DNA of 64,000 bases from Owenia fusiformis (lineage: Eukaryota > Annelida > Polychaeta > Sabellida > Oweniidae). A program made the position numbers and the translations under genes. A model generated the notes under the pieces. The model saw nothing but the letters and a program-made list of their open reading frames with translations, was not told where the DNA came from and did not search any database. This document shows, in pieces, positions 1 to 14,300 of the stretch (the stretch's first letter is position 1; every line of letters begins with the position of its first letter). The stretch is from positions 34,620,867 to 34,684,866 of the forward strand of contig CAIIXF020000008.1 in NCBI GenBank assembly GCA_903813345.2. The letters are read 5' to 3'.

Positions 1-402
1 TTGGATAAGATCACCCCTTATTCTTCTATACAGTAAAGAGGGGAGTTTTAGTTGTCTCATTCTTTCTTCATAGCTTAAATCTTTCAATGGTGGTACTAGT
101 TTTGTTGCTCTTCTTTGTACTCTTTCAATTTTGTCAATATCCATATAGGTGTGGGGGTTCCAGACACTGTTTCCATATTCAAGGTGAGGCCGGACCATGG
201 ATTTATATAGGAGTGGTAAGGTGGTTCTATCAAGATGGGAGAAAGTTCTTTTTATTGTCCCAAGAATACTGTTGGCTTTGGATACTTGTTTATCTACATG
301 TTGGTGGAACTTGAGTTTGCAGTCAATATTGATTCCAAGGTCCTTTTCCAATGTTGTTTGCTCCAAAGTTTTGTTGTTCATGGTGTAGTTTTGTTTATGG
401 AA
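1..402 (-). mobile_element. LINE (CR1/Jockey-like) reverse transcriptase C-terminal fragment
   Basis: On the minus strand an open frame of 134 codons runs from an in-frame TAA at 405-403 to the left edge of the window. It reads as the thumb and C-terminal part of a non-LTR retrotransposon ORF2. Diagnostic segments in order are EKDLGINID, KANSILGTIKR, LYKSMVRPHLEYGNSVWNP, DIDKIERVQRRATKLV, LSYEERMRQLKLPSL and YRRIRGD. This order is typical of CR1/Jockey-superfamily reverse transcriptases. The rest of the element lies outside the window, upstream sequence at 406-480 is not recognisably LINE, and no 5' part is present, so this is a truncated or partly visible copy. The frame is intact over the visible part, which suggests a fairly young insertion. 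Exact clade assignment would need a tree. Confidence 0.85.
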
Positions 403-405
403 TTA

Positions 406-3400
406 TTTTATTTGCTTACTACATTTAATCACTTCATTCTCCATACAATGATTGTTCTGTGTTTGATAGCCTTATTCTAAGGTAAGTGCACTTATGCATG
501 GTAAATACCAAATTTAATTTTTCACAATGGATAATTTTTTTTCTTTAAATAAAATGTAATAAATACGTATTCGAACAATCCCGTATGTTTTTAAATTAGT
601 ATACGTGCTTTAAATCATATATTTTAATTTTTTGGATTAAATAATTCAACTGATCTGCTCCGGTTACGTTCCCAGCTCCGGTTACGTTCCTAAGTAATAT
701 TTTCAAAACTTTTTTGTAATTAAACAAATCAGAGTCGTGTGAATCAGAAATAACAGAATTATTCAAAAGTATAAGGACTATTCTGTACTTTTTTCAAAAG
801 TCTATACTTAAATGTTGTGAAAAGTTATAATCGAAAAACCATCTTTCGGAGTAAAGTCCGTATGCGCCGATTTCAATAACTTCGTACTTGATCAGAACTG
901 GGTTCCAACAGAATTCCTACAAACTCATGGAGGAATTAGTTATTGCATGGAATACTTACTTTTGTCAAAATCGAAATAGAACTCTAGTTAAAAAATATAT
1001 TGTGCTAAATTATTGCCATTTCTTAGTAAAATGTCGTTCTCCGGTACGTTGCCAAAATTATTCGATGGTAGCCCGTGAGTATATGTGTAAATATACTTTT
1101 ACTATCTTAGCTACTTACTCATGCAAATGAGTGAATAAGATGTAACAAAACAAGATAGATGTAAAACACAGGAAACTTTATTTTACTTTTACTGTATACC
1201 CGGGCCTCAGGTTTACACAGTGATTAGAGACCTGCTTTAATGTGTATTGGTAGCCATAGTGACTACACTATATTGTCCGTACGGACCTCTATCTCTATCT
1301 TAAAGGATGGACTATGATAACCTTCAAGAGTCTAAACACCATTATGAATCCAGGTCCAAGGACCATCAGAGAGTCATTTACGACACTCTGTAGTCTCTCA
1401 GCGCCTGAAGAGTCCAAATATCAAATAACATCGCCAATCGTCGAAACCAACCCTATCCAGAAGCAATGGGCGGCGAAAATGTAAATACTATAATAATTTG
1501 AATTTAGGTGGAGATGTGTGGAATTGTATAGATGACGCTGGACTAGTTAAGACGCAAAATAACAAATATGTAAACTTATGATCATTTCTTAAAGCATGGT
1601 TTTATCTCACAGTAGATGCTGAAAAATAATTTGGAAAGGTATCGCTCATTTCACCTTTTCAACTATTTATTTGTTCTTGTCTTAATTGCGGATTGATTGT
1701 GTTTGAAACCATCGATTGAGCAAATGTATAGATTACATAACCCAACATTGGCAGAGTTTTAGTTTGGCTAAGTTAATATTGGTTCATTTTAGAGAATAAT
1801 AGAAGAACATTAGTCTCATGTGAGAAATGAATAAGAGGGAATGTCCCATACTACAAATTGATGCAATCCACCACGGATCAAAAGTTGTCATAATTGTTCA
1901 TTAATTTGTTTAATTAGGATTGTGCAATAGTACTTTCACGTTTCAAACCATATCAGTAGCAGTAATGAGTTCTTCTAAGAGGGTTCCGGATTTGTCATTG
2001 AAACGGGTCTCATGCGTGCGTCGAGCAACAATCGCAGTTTCAGCAACATTGTTCTCCTGTTTACTGAAACGTATGCTCTACTAATGGGTGCATCCATCAC
2101 ATTGAGCTCATGGAAATTTGTAGCGCCCGTTGAATAATAAATACTTGAATATCAGGATCATGTTATTGTCAATATTGCCCATTATTGTTTATTTTCAAGC
2201 AACATCAGTAAATCAAAAATATGAAAACAACTTCGAGGCCTGCCAAACTCTCCAAATACTGGCCTTAATTAATATCGATAAAACATATTTTTGAATTGTT
2301 GGTATTTCTTCTCTTTTTCTTGAATTCAACTTATCTTAAATCTTCTGATAAAAAGTTGTTTTCTTTATGCGCGTCTTCATCTTGCGCAATCAAAAGCTCA
2401 TCTTATGTCTTCTCAAATATATTTGTTTTCTTGTTGCGAGTTCTCATCTCGTAATCATGGGATGTATCTGTGCCACGCCCATTTTATTTTGTGACAATCC
2501 AAAATCCTTTTCGTAACCAGTTGTATGCGAGTTTAACTTAATTAGATGGCGCAATTTAGATTTCAAATCCGAGATACCCTAATTATGTGTCTCAAAAAGG
2601 ACAAAAGTAGTTTTGTGGTGGTGTGGACTGGCGGGGGTTAAAAAGGGCGAAGCAATACGGCAAAGCGTTTTAGACTGACATTTGTGAAGAGGTACATCAG
2701 TTGTTTCAAAGTTAAGAAGTTCTCGGGGGTAAGATACTTGTGTGGTACTTGGCCATCTGTAGCACCATTGCCTGTGTATAATCGTTTGTCTCTGTATAAA
2801 GGCCTTTCAAGAACACTTCTGTCGCGTTTATATAGAGAAACGATACTTAACTGCAAGTAAAGATGAAATTCAACGATTTCAACAACAATTCTTTTTCATA
2901 AGCACACTTGATGGCTCGTATCGCGGTACTCTGTGGAACATCTCGCTGGTTTCAGGAGTATCTCTCCAGACCTCTCTTGTGAATCGTTACAACAGTTTAA
3001 GGGTCTTGGCTTTAGTATACTCCAGTCGTGTTCAGAAGCTCTGATAACTACTAGAATTCACAACAATGACCCAAAGAGTCGGGGTAATTAGTTACGGAGG
3101 GCTGTTGAGCTGTTCTCCACCGGCACTCCGAGTTGAAGTCAGGGGTCCTTACGCCGGGTGCTTATTGCATGTAAGAAGTCCACGAGTACAAGAATATGGG
3201 ACAATATACACTTTCTCGAGTCTTTTGGAGTAGAGCAACTTCACAACGATGAAGTGTTCTCGATTGTTTTATCCCTTATCAGCTTGTTAATTTCGGGATC
3301 ACACTACGAGACGTTAGTTATCTTACCTCTAAAATTATACAGTCAATAAATAGATATATGTAAAACAGACATTTTATATTTACACTGTATTTTCACTGAT

Positions 3401-6400
3401 AAATATTCTGTCTCAACAAACTGCAAAATGACATTCATCCGGTCAGTAAGGGTACATAGCAGTAAAACAATCGTTAGTGGACGACATAGCATTTTAATTC
3501 TAAATGTCATACTCCCATAACTCCCATTACTAGGTAAGTTAATGCGAGTTACAATGAGCATTAGAGAATTCGATAAGAAAAGGGGGTGTATCTCGAAGCA
3601 TGGTGCACTGCAACTTGAAAAATGCGCACAGTAAAGCCTCGGTCATAATTGCTCTCCGGCGGCCGTAGCTTCACAAAATCAATATATAAAATCCACACCG
3701 TACGGTACGGTTGCCGTAGATCAAATGTGACGGAGGTATAACGTTTACAATTTTAGTGTATGATGCGCATCGCATGATTTAGGCCCACGGGTGGGTCTAT
3801 TAAACAATGTATGCACGTTGTGTCGTTTATTTATACAGATGTGTAAAAGTGTACTGTATTTTAATTGTCATTGAACCCTTTTTTGATAGCTTGCAGATGT
3901 TTTGGAATTTTGGTTAATTGATAATTAAACAAAGAAGACATTTTCCAAGTGAAATGTCATTATTTGTTTTCTTCAGGGTCGTTAATGAGCTCTTTAAGAA
4001 TAGTTTGACATCTATTTCTTAAAGAGAGCTTCGCCTTACTGGAACTGTTTTAGGGTAAAGAAAAACGGGATCTGCGTTTGTTTCAGATTTCGATTTCTAA
4101 AAAACGTAAAATAAATCAGAAAGAATTTAAAATAGTAAGATTTTCAAAATCATTTTATTACGAATTTGCACTTAAAAACTGGTGAGAAAAATATGCTGAT
4201 TTTGTGTTAGATGTTTGTAAAAGAATAACGGCAAGGTGTCATACATTCTATGCATTGTGTTTAGGCTCCACTCCGTCATATGAAGATGACACTCAAGAGT
4301 AATGTAGTGATGCACTTAAAGATAACGTTATACAGGAGATTGATGCGGGGACAGCGTCTCTTTTGTACAATCTTGTTTTTTAGTTATTTTTACATGCCTC
4401 TAATCTCACTCCAAGACAGATCTGGGGCAGCATTTGCCAGAATGACATCAGCGCCCGTACAAACTATTTCTCACGTTCTTGTGTTTTCTTGTATTTTCTC
4501 GCTCAGGCGAGTGTGGAAAAATGGAAAACACGAGGAACTTATGAGACTGGACACAAATTCGAATTCAAAATTGTCGATTTTCATTAAAAGATAAACTTTG
4601 AGTTTCAGAGAACAGTTGAATATTCAGATCGATAACAATAGAATATCTCACCGGAGTAGATAAGGAGGCATGTGATAATATTATCTGAGACAACGGACTG
4701 TTCTTTTCGTCAAATTTGACAGATTATATTAATGTCTTTAAAAATTTCTTGAATGATACCGTATTTAACAGGACAATACTTTTCTATCTTTGAAAATCAC
4801 AATTGTAAATATGTTTTTATTGATTTGATGAAAAAACATAGATTTTAACTGGGTCAATGTAAATGGTATTTGACAAGCTGCTGCTAATGTACATTTGGTT
4901 TTAGCTGATTTTCAATTGTTAATAGGGCTTCGGTGTCAAAATTCAAGCATTTTACAAAACCCTTACTGACAATAAAGAAAATCAATACTGTAAAAAAGTT
5001 AGAATTCCTTTTGGTTGTTAACTTGTAGAAGTTCATGTTTTGTTATAATGTTACCGTTTTACCTTTTCAAAGTCAGGGGTTATTGCGTACGTTTTAATAT
5101 AGATGAAGTTACACTTCCAACAAACATACAAAGTATGAATATGGCATCTCCAAATTGATTTTCAGTCTTTTATAAGCTCTCTGTTCTGTGATTCCCGACC
5201 CTCTTTCAAAGCATCGTTGATGTATATGTTTTCAAAATTCTAGTTTATCAACATTTTAAATTAATGATGATATTAACAAAGCTTATTTTTAAAGTTAAAG
5301 ACTTGACGTCAGTTTAATGTTGAAAATAAATATTTAGTGTCGGATAATTAGTGGAACCCCTTAGTTCTGTTTTGTGAGGTCTCTAAGTTGTAAATATTTG
5401 ATTTAGATTTCGCACAAAGCATGTCATTTGGACAAACTGGAACCGATACCTCAAAATCAATAAGAATTTGTATCCGATTTATTTTTATAAATCTCAGTGT
5501 ATGCCAGAAATAGTAATCCTATTTTTGATTGACAGTTGATCGAATTAGTCCATGTAAGATTAATTCTGTTTATTTTTGATAATTGATTTATTTTTACAAC
5601 TTGTATTCCATCAAGAATGATAGGTGTGTATGTGGGGGGGGGTATCCAAGCATTCTAAGATCACATATTCATGTACAACTATACATATTTTTATGTAACA
5701 TGTCTACTTAAGAAAGGTTCATCTTTAATTTCTGTGTTATTCACCTCTTCCCGTGTATGAATATTGAAGTTGTTAGGTGGCGACACCTATAATACATTTT
5801 TTGTTTGGAAAGTCACATTCAGGTTAGACCCCTACAGCAATGACTTACATTATTAAATTATTAATTTTGATATAATATTATATAAGTTTATATAGGTATA
5901 ATCGGATATGTATGTGTTGTATGAAGTTTGAACTGCACACTTTGGGACGTAAATCCCCCAGCCATGGAACAAAATGACACCATCTTGTCATACTTTTAAA
6001 ATGCAAAATAAAGGAAACTACAATGGAATAACAAAGAAATATAGAAGATAGCCCAAAAGTGTTCAATGCATAACAGTAAACATGTGAAAAATGATATATT
6101 GTTGATAGTAGATAGAGATATGGGGCGAAAAGAGGGTAACTCTAATGACATTTTAATATTGGGAAAGGTACAATTCAGGTCCCCACCTGTACACACAAGG
6201 TCGTGTCAGAGTCCTTAATACAGTCCTTTGATTGACACATCATTTTCTTTCCTAGTGTATTAACCACCTAAATGCATTTAGAATACTTATATTATGTAAA
6301 GTGTGTTAGTATAACGGTAAAGCTAAAATATTGATAATACATTGATACGAACACCAATTAAACATGTGATTGGCATAGATTGCCTTTAAGTGTAGTTGGG

Positions 6401-9400
6401 ATAAGTAAACTCGGGGTCAATTCTGGCTATTGTGCTCAATCAAAGTTAACATATAGCGAAACCGATGTTTTGTATTAATATTGTTATAATATCCGCTTAG
6501 ATTTACCATATGAGATTTTTTGTTTTTGAATACTCAAAAAGTAAGCAAAGTCCATTTCCTTGTGTTTAACATTTAGTATTTTTTACATGATGTGAAATTT
6601 CCATAAAGCTGTATTGTTTTGAGCGTCAAAAAAGTAAATTTATATATACAGGGTATAATGTATCTTAGAGAAACTGCATTCGTTGATTCTGTAGCAATCA
6701 CCATTCATTTGGACCTCCATCATGAAAACACTTGTCACTTCATTATGACTCCCTTGTTTTACGTTAATCTAATCAAGATTTTTATTTTCAGTAAAATTAA
6801 AAATCAGTATTAAAGTATTTACACTTTCATGATTTCAGATTGGTCTAGGATTCTTCGGTATTTCCAGAGAATGGCACTGACAACATCCTTTTCAATCACA
6901 CAAGTATAAATGCAGACAATACAAGACTTTATCACACTGTGCGTTAGAGTTGAAGATAAGTTGGTCAGATCATTAATCGGCAGGAGTACATCGTCAAGTA
7001 CTGTCGGCAAAACCTTCTAATCAAGCTCTCGAAAGAGTAATACACGTTTCAAGGGAGATATATAAGCATACTAGAAAACCTGACGATCAATCTGTAAAAT
7101 AAATAGTTATAAACCAGTTGAGTACGTAACTTTATAGCTACTCAACCAGAGTAAATTAAGACTAAATAAGGCCAACTATGATAAATAGTAACTTTTCATT
7201 ACACGCATGTTATAAGGTTTTCAAAATTAAAAGAAGAGGTGAGAGTAGAAAAGAATGTTATTCCAATTTATTTAGTTTTTCTGAATTGGAACATATATGT
7301 TATTAAAATACTGATTAATGTGTTTGGTTGACGACAGCTGGAACACGTTCAACTGTGTTCAAGTGAAATTACATAGGTGACATTCACAAACAACATCTTC
7401 AGTAACCGTAACGTCTCCCGTCGCCAAGGTATTTCCCAACGACCAGACAGCATGGCGATATAATGACGTAACGTCAGCAATGCGCATAACTTCACATGCT
7501 GACACGGGTATCTCTCACAGCCAGACAGAGTGGCGCCAATTCGTCAGCTGTCAATCAAGCATATTAAAAAGGCACCCCTGGACAGGTCGCCCCTGTTGTA
7601 CCTCCATGTTTACATCCAATTTTAAGCTAGTTGACATCATTAAGGTGTGCTATTCAACACGGTTCACAAATAATTGAACATTTTTAAAGGCGGTTGAAGA
7701 ATACTTCATGCCAATTTTACTCATAATCACTGTGATATTCGAGTATGTCATGTCGCTCAACTGTGTCGAATGCTGTTTGATGATCAATGTAGTCTATTCA
7801 CAAGAAAACATGTAATTGTTTCTAAATACGCTTTAACCAATTAGATTTAGAAAACATAATTCCTAGCATTGCTTTACACTCTAAGCTTTGGTACTAATGA
7901 GTGTTAAAAAGATGAGGGTAATTTCATTTCAATTTGGCTCTGCACAAATAAATTGAATATAATTTGGGAGACAAGGCGCAATCAAGTTTTGACTGATGAA
8001 GGTAATATTCCACGCAGTCTTGGGATCTGTGCCTTTTTATGTAGCCAAATATCACATCAGAGGCTTTTTAGCACGACTTTAGGGACCCCTGAGGGGAGAG
8101 AAAACTCTCTCTTTCCCCAATTTAGGACTCTTCTACCGTTCTCAACGGTGCTTTGAGTGCCATTGAGATCGTCATTCGTGCGTCGTGAAAGCCTACCACT
8201 GATGTGCACTGCATGCTAAAAATGTAACTCTCTCAATTTCTTTCCATATCATTTTGTCGCTGGAATTTCTCTAAAGATATAAAAGTTCTTTAAATCAACA
8301 CAATTCAGATGGTCAACTACATAACCATGTTATTAATTTCTCGATTTTTTCAATTTTTCATTTATATTTTACATTTCTCAAAACTACCACCTTGATATTT
8401 GAAGATAGGGTATAGATACAAGATGGCTTGTTATCCATACGCCATAAGGTCTAAGGACCTCTTACATGGCTCACAATACCTACTCGAGAAAATTGAGAAC
8501 AAGTCTGCAATTTAGACATGGTTTGCCCTTGGGTGGTAGTTCACTAAAAACTTGAATGCTAATTGTTCGCTAAATTGATCTCCGATTTAATTGAAATATT
8601 TTGAAATTAGGCTACTGTTTGATTTTGTTTCATAGTTTTCAATATTTTTGTTAGGTACGTCGTTGAATTGTGAAGTTTATTTGAACAACAATGGCAAGTT
8701 TCTATGAGGTATTTCCTTATATAATTCTCATGCAAGAAGTATGCTATTTACAAAGAGTTAAATCATAATAAATTTCTTGTCTCAGTGTCACCTCTATTTG
8801 CAATTCTAACATCTTTCTTAACACCAATGAGCATAAGGTCTTTTTCTATATCTCCTCGTTGACAAAAAGTAAACATTCCCGGGAGATTTCTTGAGAAAGG
8901 GCACTTTTCTTTTCTTGACATTAACTGACAACTTGTTCTTCTTTTTGTGGCTGTTCCAATCTGTTAACAAAATTTATGAAAGTGACATAATTATCAAAAA
9001 TAATTGTTAAATGTGTTTTTAGATTGTTTGAGTCATCTGACACTTTAAGATGTTTTTGCAGAATTTACAAGATCTCCGTTAGAATCTCGGTTGAACCCAC
9101 TTGTCTTTAATCGTCACTCCCGTGGGAGTCCCACTTCGTCAAACTTCGCCTTTTATAAGGTGTCAACCCCCGTAGTTTTATCTACTAAAATCCTAATAGA
9201 TTTTTATGAAGTTTTGATTTCATTTAACGCCGTATACAATCACCAAATGATTTAAACCTATAATTACCTTAAAAGACCATCTGCTTGTAGTCAAACGCCC
9301 ATCAAACCCATACTTTTGACAAATTGCTGGTAATTTAGAGGTGGTTTTGATACTTTCTTCTTCATCCATCACAGCATGTCCATACCGTGTTGATGAATAA

Positions 9401-12400
9401 TAAACCAATAAACAAGTAAGAGATAAATCAATTAGAACTGATATCTATTAAATAGATTAAACTAAACCAAAATACCATTCTTTAAATTTTGACTGATGCA
9501 TACGTAGATCGTCCAAGAAATTTAGTTTCAAAATGATAAGCGAATAAGATGCTCTCTCAATTTTCTCCAAATTTCTGGCTCACTTCTAAAGTCACCATGC
9601 ATTTTATGACATGCTACGAATAGAAAGACAAGCAATTGTAAACCCTAGCACCAAAAAATAAAACATCAATTCCCAACTCAATTAAACTATAATTTAATTA
9701 TAATAGTTATTAATTCTTACACGTTTTCTGTCATCCTAAGAACTATTCACTTTGTTCGCCACAAGTTAATTGAAATAAAGAATGCTGCAACCAACGGTGC
9801 TTCAGGCGGGGTAATCGAGCAAAAAATAAAAAATGCTATGGACAAAAACCCAATTATCCCAAAGTTGCAGATTACTCTGCATTTTTTCATTCGTATATTT
9901 AATGACCCAATGTTCTTTCTTATCATCAATTATGTAATTAATTCTTGTATTAATGTTTGTATTTGTGTATTTAGCAATATCGTTTTTGAATTTAGTTTCG
10001 AGGGCTACTTCCTTTATAATGTTTATGTTATTTGGACTTATTACCGAAATCCAAATCAATTTCTGAAAATATGAAATTAGATTTGCTGGATGCACGTGTT
10101 TTTCTTTAATGTACTTTGACATGAAAAAGCTCTGTGGCCATTTAAGCGCACACTGAGCCTCAAATCCAATAGGTAAGTTTTGCCAAGTGCCTACCGAAGT
10201 ACACACCGAGTGCTCTTGCTCAATTTACAAACGCGATCGGTGTTTCTAAGTCAATCGTCTGGAAAATTGAAGATTTTTTTCTCAAACGGCTCAAAATTGC
10301 TTATTGAAAAGAAATGAAGAACTCGCGGCTATTATGCAGTCAATCCAATAAACGCATTGTGGAAAGACAGGGTTGTGAAGGTTCTCCGGAGATTCAAGCA
10401 AAATTGTTTGCGGCGAAGTGAAATCTGGTTATAATGGTTATTGTTGGAGGTGCGAGAATGATTGTAGGCTCAAATGACTGTCACAGCATGAGGCACAGCC
10501 CACCAATCCAGGTGTTCCAAACTGCCCAATATCCCTCACAAACATATTGACTTTTAATTTGTCATCAAACATGACGGGAAATATAAATATGAAATACATA
10601 AATAAAGTTAGAATTTAAAATGCCGATATTAAACTAAAGTTTATTACGGGATATCCCATGGTGGCGACTTCCTGAGATTTTGGGAAATCTATATCAAGAA
10701 TTTTACATATGCCCATATTGGTTAGTTAATAAACGGGGAGGTCTTTTCGAGTTTCAATAGTCAATCGTAGTACGGTGCTGCGCCAAAGTAATGTCTGAAA
10801 TATGGCACTGTTAATTATAAGTTCAATTTGAACTATGTTTTCACTAATTGGGGAGTTTGAAAAGGCCTATAACTGGAGTTGGATCCACACCTGGGTGGGG
10901 TTGTTGCGAAACTTGAATAATAGATGTCACTGTCAAAAAGTGTACGTTTTGTTTTATCTCTCCAGCATTTTTGGAGTTTCTCGAATTTTTGGAAGTATGG
11001 ATGAATGCAACTCATACTTGGTGTATTTTTCTTGTTTTATTATCTCTTGAAATATTTAATGGTACTTTTAAATCCTAACAACATTTGAACATATTTAGAT
11101 TTCCTTTCTATCTTTATTTCAAGTGTTTAAAATAGTATGATGAAGAAGTCTACAGAAGTCTATATTCAAAGCTTCTATACAATGATATATTAAAACCTTT
11201 GAGAGGTTAAACGTATAAGGGGTGTTGCTTATTTATCTTTCACTTTCCAACCAATTGGTACATTTTATAAATTTCAATGTTGAGGAACTCTATTGAAGTT
11301 AGTGATTCAATGAATTGTAAATTGTCTACATTGGTTTAAAAAGATATCAATGTCTCTAATCAGTCTCTCGAAGTCTCTCGATGATGAATGTATTGAATTA
11401 GAAACAGAAAACACGTTTCTTTACAATTAAGATATTTAGAGTCTATTCACACCAACGCGGTGTAAAATTCCTTAATTCTATACATCGCATAGGTCTTAAC
11501 TGGCACTCCATCAAAAGTCTATTCTTGGAGTTCATTTAGAGCATTAATTCTCACGTCAATGGTTCAAATATTACTTTTTACATTGAATTCGTTTAGTATA
11601 AACCCGTGGAACATGTCATCGGCTTAGTTGAAATAGTTTGGTGGTCCCGTTACATTCAACCAACAGATGGCGCTACTATTCATTAGTGATTAAAATGTCC
11701 GTCGCACTTTTGAAATCTAAAATTTGGTGAAGAAGAATGATATTTGGAGACAATAAAGTACACAGACATAGCCAATACTCCGAACTCCGAAAAATGCCCA
11801 AAAAGCAGATAGTTTATTCAGATTTTGCGAAGGAAATAATCATAGGCAGAGATGCATTTTTAAGAATAATACTCGTATGTTCATTATCAGAGGCCGGTTT
11901 TAAATAACACTTGAGAGGTACTTTGAAACTTCAATCAAACTTCCACAATTGTCCGTGCAAAGTTTTAATGTAAATCAATCCATGTCACCAGCTAAACCCC
12001 AACACAAAATAAACCCATTATTTTCAAAATGTTGTATCATTTTATCTTCTAAAATAACAGCGCATATAATTTATAATTGTTGGGCGGTGGTTTGAATCCA
12101 GACTTAGTTTTCGATTTTTCAAAGTTAAAGGATCGTTTAGTTTCTTCGATTGTGGATTTTTTGACTGTGTAAATATATCAGTAACCATGTTTCTGTTCTC
12201 AACTGGAAGTTTACGGTGACATTTATCTCCGCATTGCTTATCTTTATCACTCTACCTGTCGATATATGAGGATAGGTAAGTCAATCTAGCATCGATTGAT
12301 CTCACCGCGAAAATTACCTTATATAGCTTAGTATTTATTCTATACAGTTTTGCCAGCTAGTTTGAATTACAATATAATTTGGATGGTATTTTCTGTAATT

Positions 12401-13272
12401 TTGACAATTTGTTTAATACATAGGTGAACAATTTTATTGTATTTAATATTTAATTAATTATATACTTTCTCACAAAATCAATGGGGGTGCCTACCGTACC
12501 TAGCATTTTTCATGACAAATATTTTGGTCTAGAAATTTGAGCATTTATTATACAGTCCCCTCCAAAAGTTTGGCATTCGAAACTTCTCTATTTTATTGTG
12601 CCATAAGTTAAAGCCTTCTTATAATTGGCGATTCAAACATTGTTATATATTTATTCATTTATTTATTTTATTTGGGATCGCAAAAATTTCACGACATAAT
12701 CAGGCTTAACTGGCTATTTAATCGGAAGTCTGAATTATCAAACTTTTTTATGGGACTGTACCTGTAATATTCTATATAATTTTCTCTAACCTCTTTTGAA
12801 CTTGACTTATAATAAGTATAGTACTTAGTATATATTCCCACGTAGTGATTAATAAAAGAACGAATTAACAATTTCTATATGCCGGGGTGTCACGCTCCTA
12901 TAAGCTTGGGGTGGTCCAAAGACCACCTCGTTTATTCGATGAACAGTGAAAATAATCTTGCACGCAACATTTCTAAAAAATAAAATATCTACGATATACT
13001 TCTGTTGAAAATACAAAACAATAATTTTGCTTGAAATATCTCTTGTTTAGTTGTCATGCCCTCCCCATTCGGTTTTGAATGAATGTCTGTCAGTTTCATA
13101 CAATTTATTGGAACGTATATACGTTTATGGTGTTTATTTTTACCAACTCCACTCCTTTTAGTTAACGTTCCACTTTATGTAAAGCTATCTTCTTCTTCTG
13201 GTGAAATTAACGAAGAGAGGGACAAGGGGTGGGAATAATCAAAAGTCGCACTCAAACTTAATTTTCTATCAT
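406..13272. other. gene desert, left part
   Basis: I recognise no gene here. The sequence is AT-rich with stops in all frames; ORFs are short and lack family signatures. More GC-rich islands without a recognisable product occur at about 1190-1450, 2560-3150 and 7320-7640. The last contains the 13-bp palindrome TGACGTAACGTCA at 7464-7476. A dispersed repeat copy lies at 3653-3735. At 10,211-10,300 (+) a short frame reads like a transposase helix-turn-helix (GVSKSIVWKIEDF) but soon stops. A sequence resembling a Tc1-type terminal repeat (CAGTCCCCTCCAAAAGTTTG) lies near 12,554 without a partner end. Confidence 0.6.
3653..3735. repeat. dispersed repeat family 2, copy 1
   Basis: This segment shares with 32,517-32,675 the core GGCGGCCGTAGCTTCACAAA, then AATC and an AAAATC(C/T)ACA(C/T)CGTA motif, and further on TTGCCGTA(G/A)ATCAAAT(G/A)TGAC. 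The second copy has about 70 extra bases between these two parts. The matching order of blocks in two distant places indicates a dispersed repeat of unknown class. No terminal repeats or coding capacity were seen. Confidence 0.6.
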
Positions 13273-13432
13273 CCCTTTTCCTGGTCTGAGTTTTCTCTGC
13301 TCCCTTTTCCTTATCTGAGTTTTCTCTCCTCCCTTTTCCTTATCTGAGTTTTCTCCCCTCCTCTTTTCTTATCTGAGGTTTCTCTCCTCCCTTTCCTTAT
13401 CTGAGTTTTCTCTCCTCCCCTTTCCCTTTCTG
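13273..13432. repeat. 29-bp pyrimidine-rich minisatellite
   Basis: About five and a half head-to-tail copies of a 29-bp unit (consensus half CCCTTTTCCTTATCTGAG followed by TTTTCTCTCCT). Units differ by one to four bases. One strand is almost purely pyrimidine, apart from the recurring CTGAG and TTATC words, so the array could favour H-DNA-like structures. It has no coding frame and no gene nearby. Confidence 0.9.
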
Positions 13433-13890
13433 TTCATTATATACACACGGGAAATCATCAAAATCATCACATGCACATTGAAAACTTTTTCTCATCCCTC
13501 TACTAGATCAATATGAATAAATACACACAAGTGACATGGTGTATTTTATTGTTCTTATTTACGACCCTTTGTCGGTTGGGTTAATCACTTCGAGGACCTT
13601 AGGTGAATTACAAATCAGCTCCAATGGAGACACACCCTACCTTTAATCTGATACAATCATCGTTGATAAAACACTTGCTAATAATTGTTTTAGGCTCTGA
13701 AAAGAGAAACATATATTCATCATTGTATCATGGTATTTTCTTTCTGAAGTCTTGCTTAAACCCCTTGTGATTCTACCAACTTCACACATCACCTCTATGG
13801 CTTTAACTGGACTTTTTTAGGGGGAAGGTCACACGACTTACAAGACTCTTACTTCAAACAAGCAATATAGAGGGTTGGAATAATAAAAAT

Positions 13891-13968
13891 GTACGCTTTG
13901 CAGTCGTTTGACTTCGCTTCTTAAAAGAGAGCTTCATCTTCGGTTTTTAACTAGACTGTGCATGTAGG
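13891..13968 (-). repeat. dispersed repeat family 1, copy 1
   Basis: Copy of a short dispersed repeat recognised by the core GAAGCTCTCTTTTAAGAAGC, then GAAGTCAAACGACTGCAAA on the minus strand, preceded by a segment ending in CAGTCTAGTTAAAAACC. It matches copies at about 23,035, 39,712, 51,137 and, more weakly, 54,196. Length is roughly 75-90 bp. The class is unknown; I see no poly(A) tail and no terminal inverted repeats. Confidence 0.7.
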
Positions 13969-14300
13969 ACAATCAAAATAGAATACACCAGGAATACCCC
14001 AAAACAGTGGACAAAATAATATGATGTCGAAATACAGAAGTATGAAGTAAAACACAATCAGATTATCAGATTGTTTCATGACTTTTTCTATTGATCAAAA
14101 TTAATACCCTTGGTAGAAAATGTAAAAGTTTTGCAAATTTGTATTCCTTTTAAGATGAGTATTGCCACTCAGTTACTACATGTATTGGTGTTTATAGGGT
14201 GAAAAATATTGACAAGTAACTATTTCTCATATACATACATCACTGCGTGTATTTATACAGATCAGTCTTCATTTAATTCAAAATCATATTAATATATGAA

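Noticed and set aside
9802-10206. 134-codon minus-strand ORF
   Set aside because: No recognisable motif, strongly AT-biased amino-acid content (Asn, Ile, Lys), an overlapping ORF on the other strand, and no splice or promoter signals. A chance frame is most likely.
12552-12600. Tc1-type terminal-repeat-like sequence (CAGTCCCCTCCAAAAGTTTG), with a similar string near 56,710
   Set aside because: Only single ends were seen and no matching inverted end or transposase could be paired with either, so element boundaries cannot be drawn.
12911-12926. 16-bp perfect hairpin GTGGTCCAAAGACCAC
   Set aside because: Isolated small palindrome with no neighbouring gene or motif; expected by chance at this scale.
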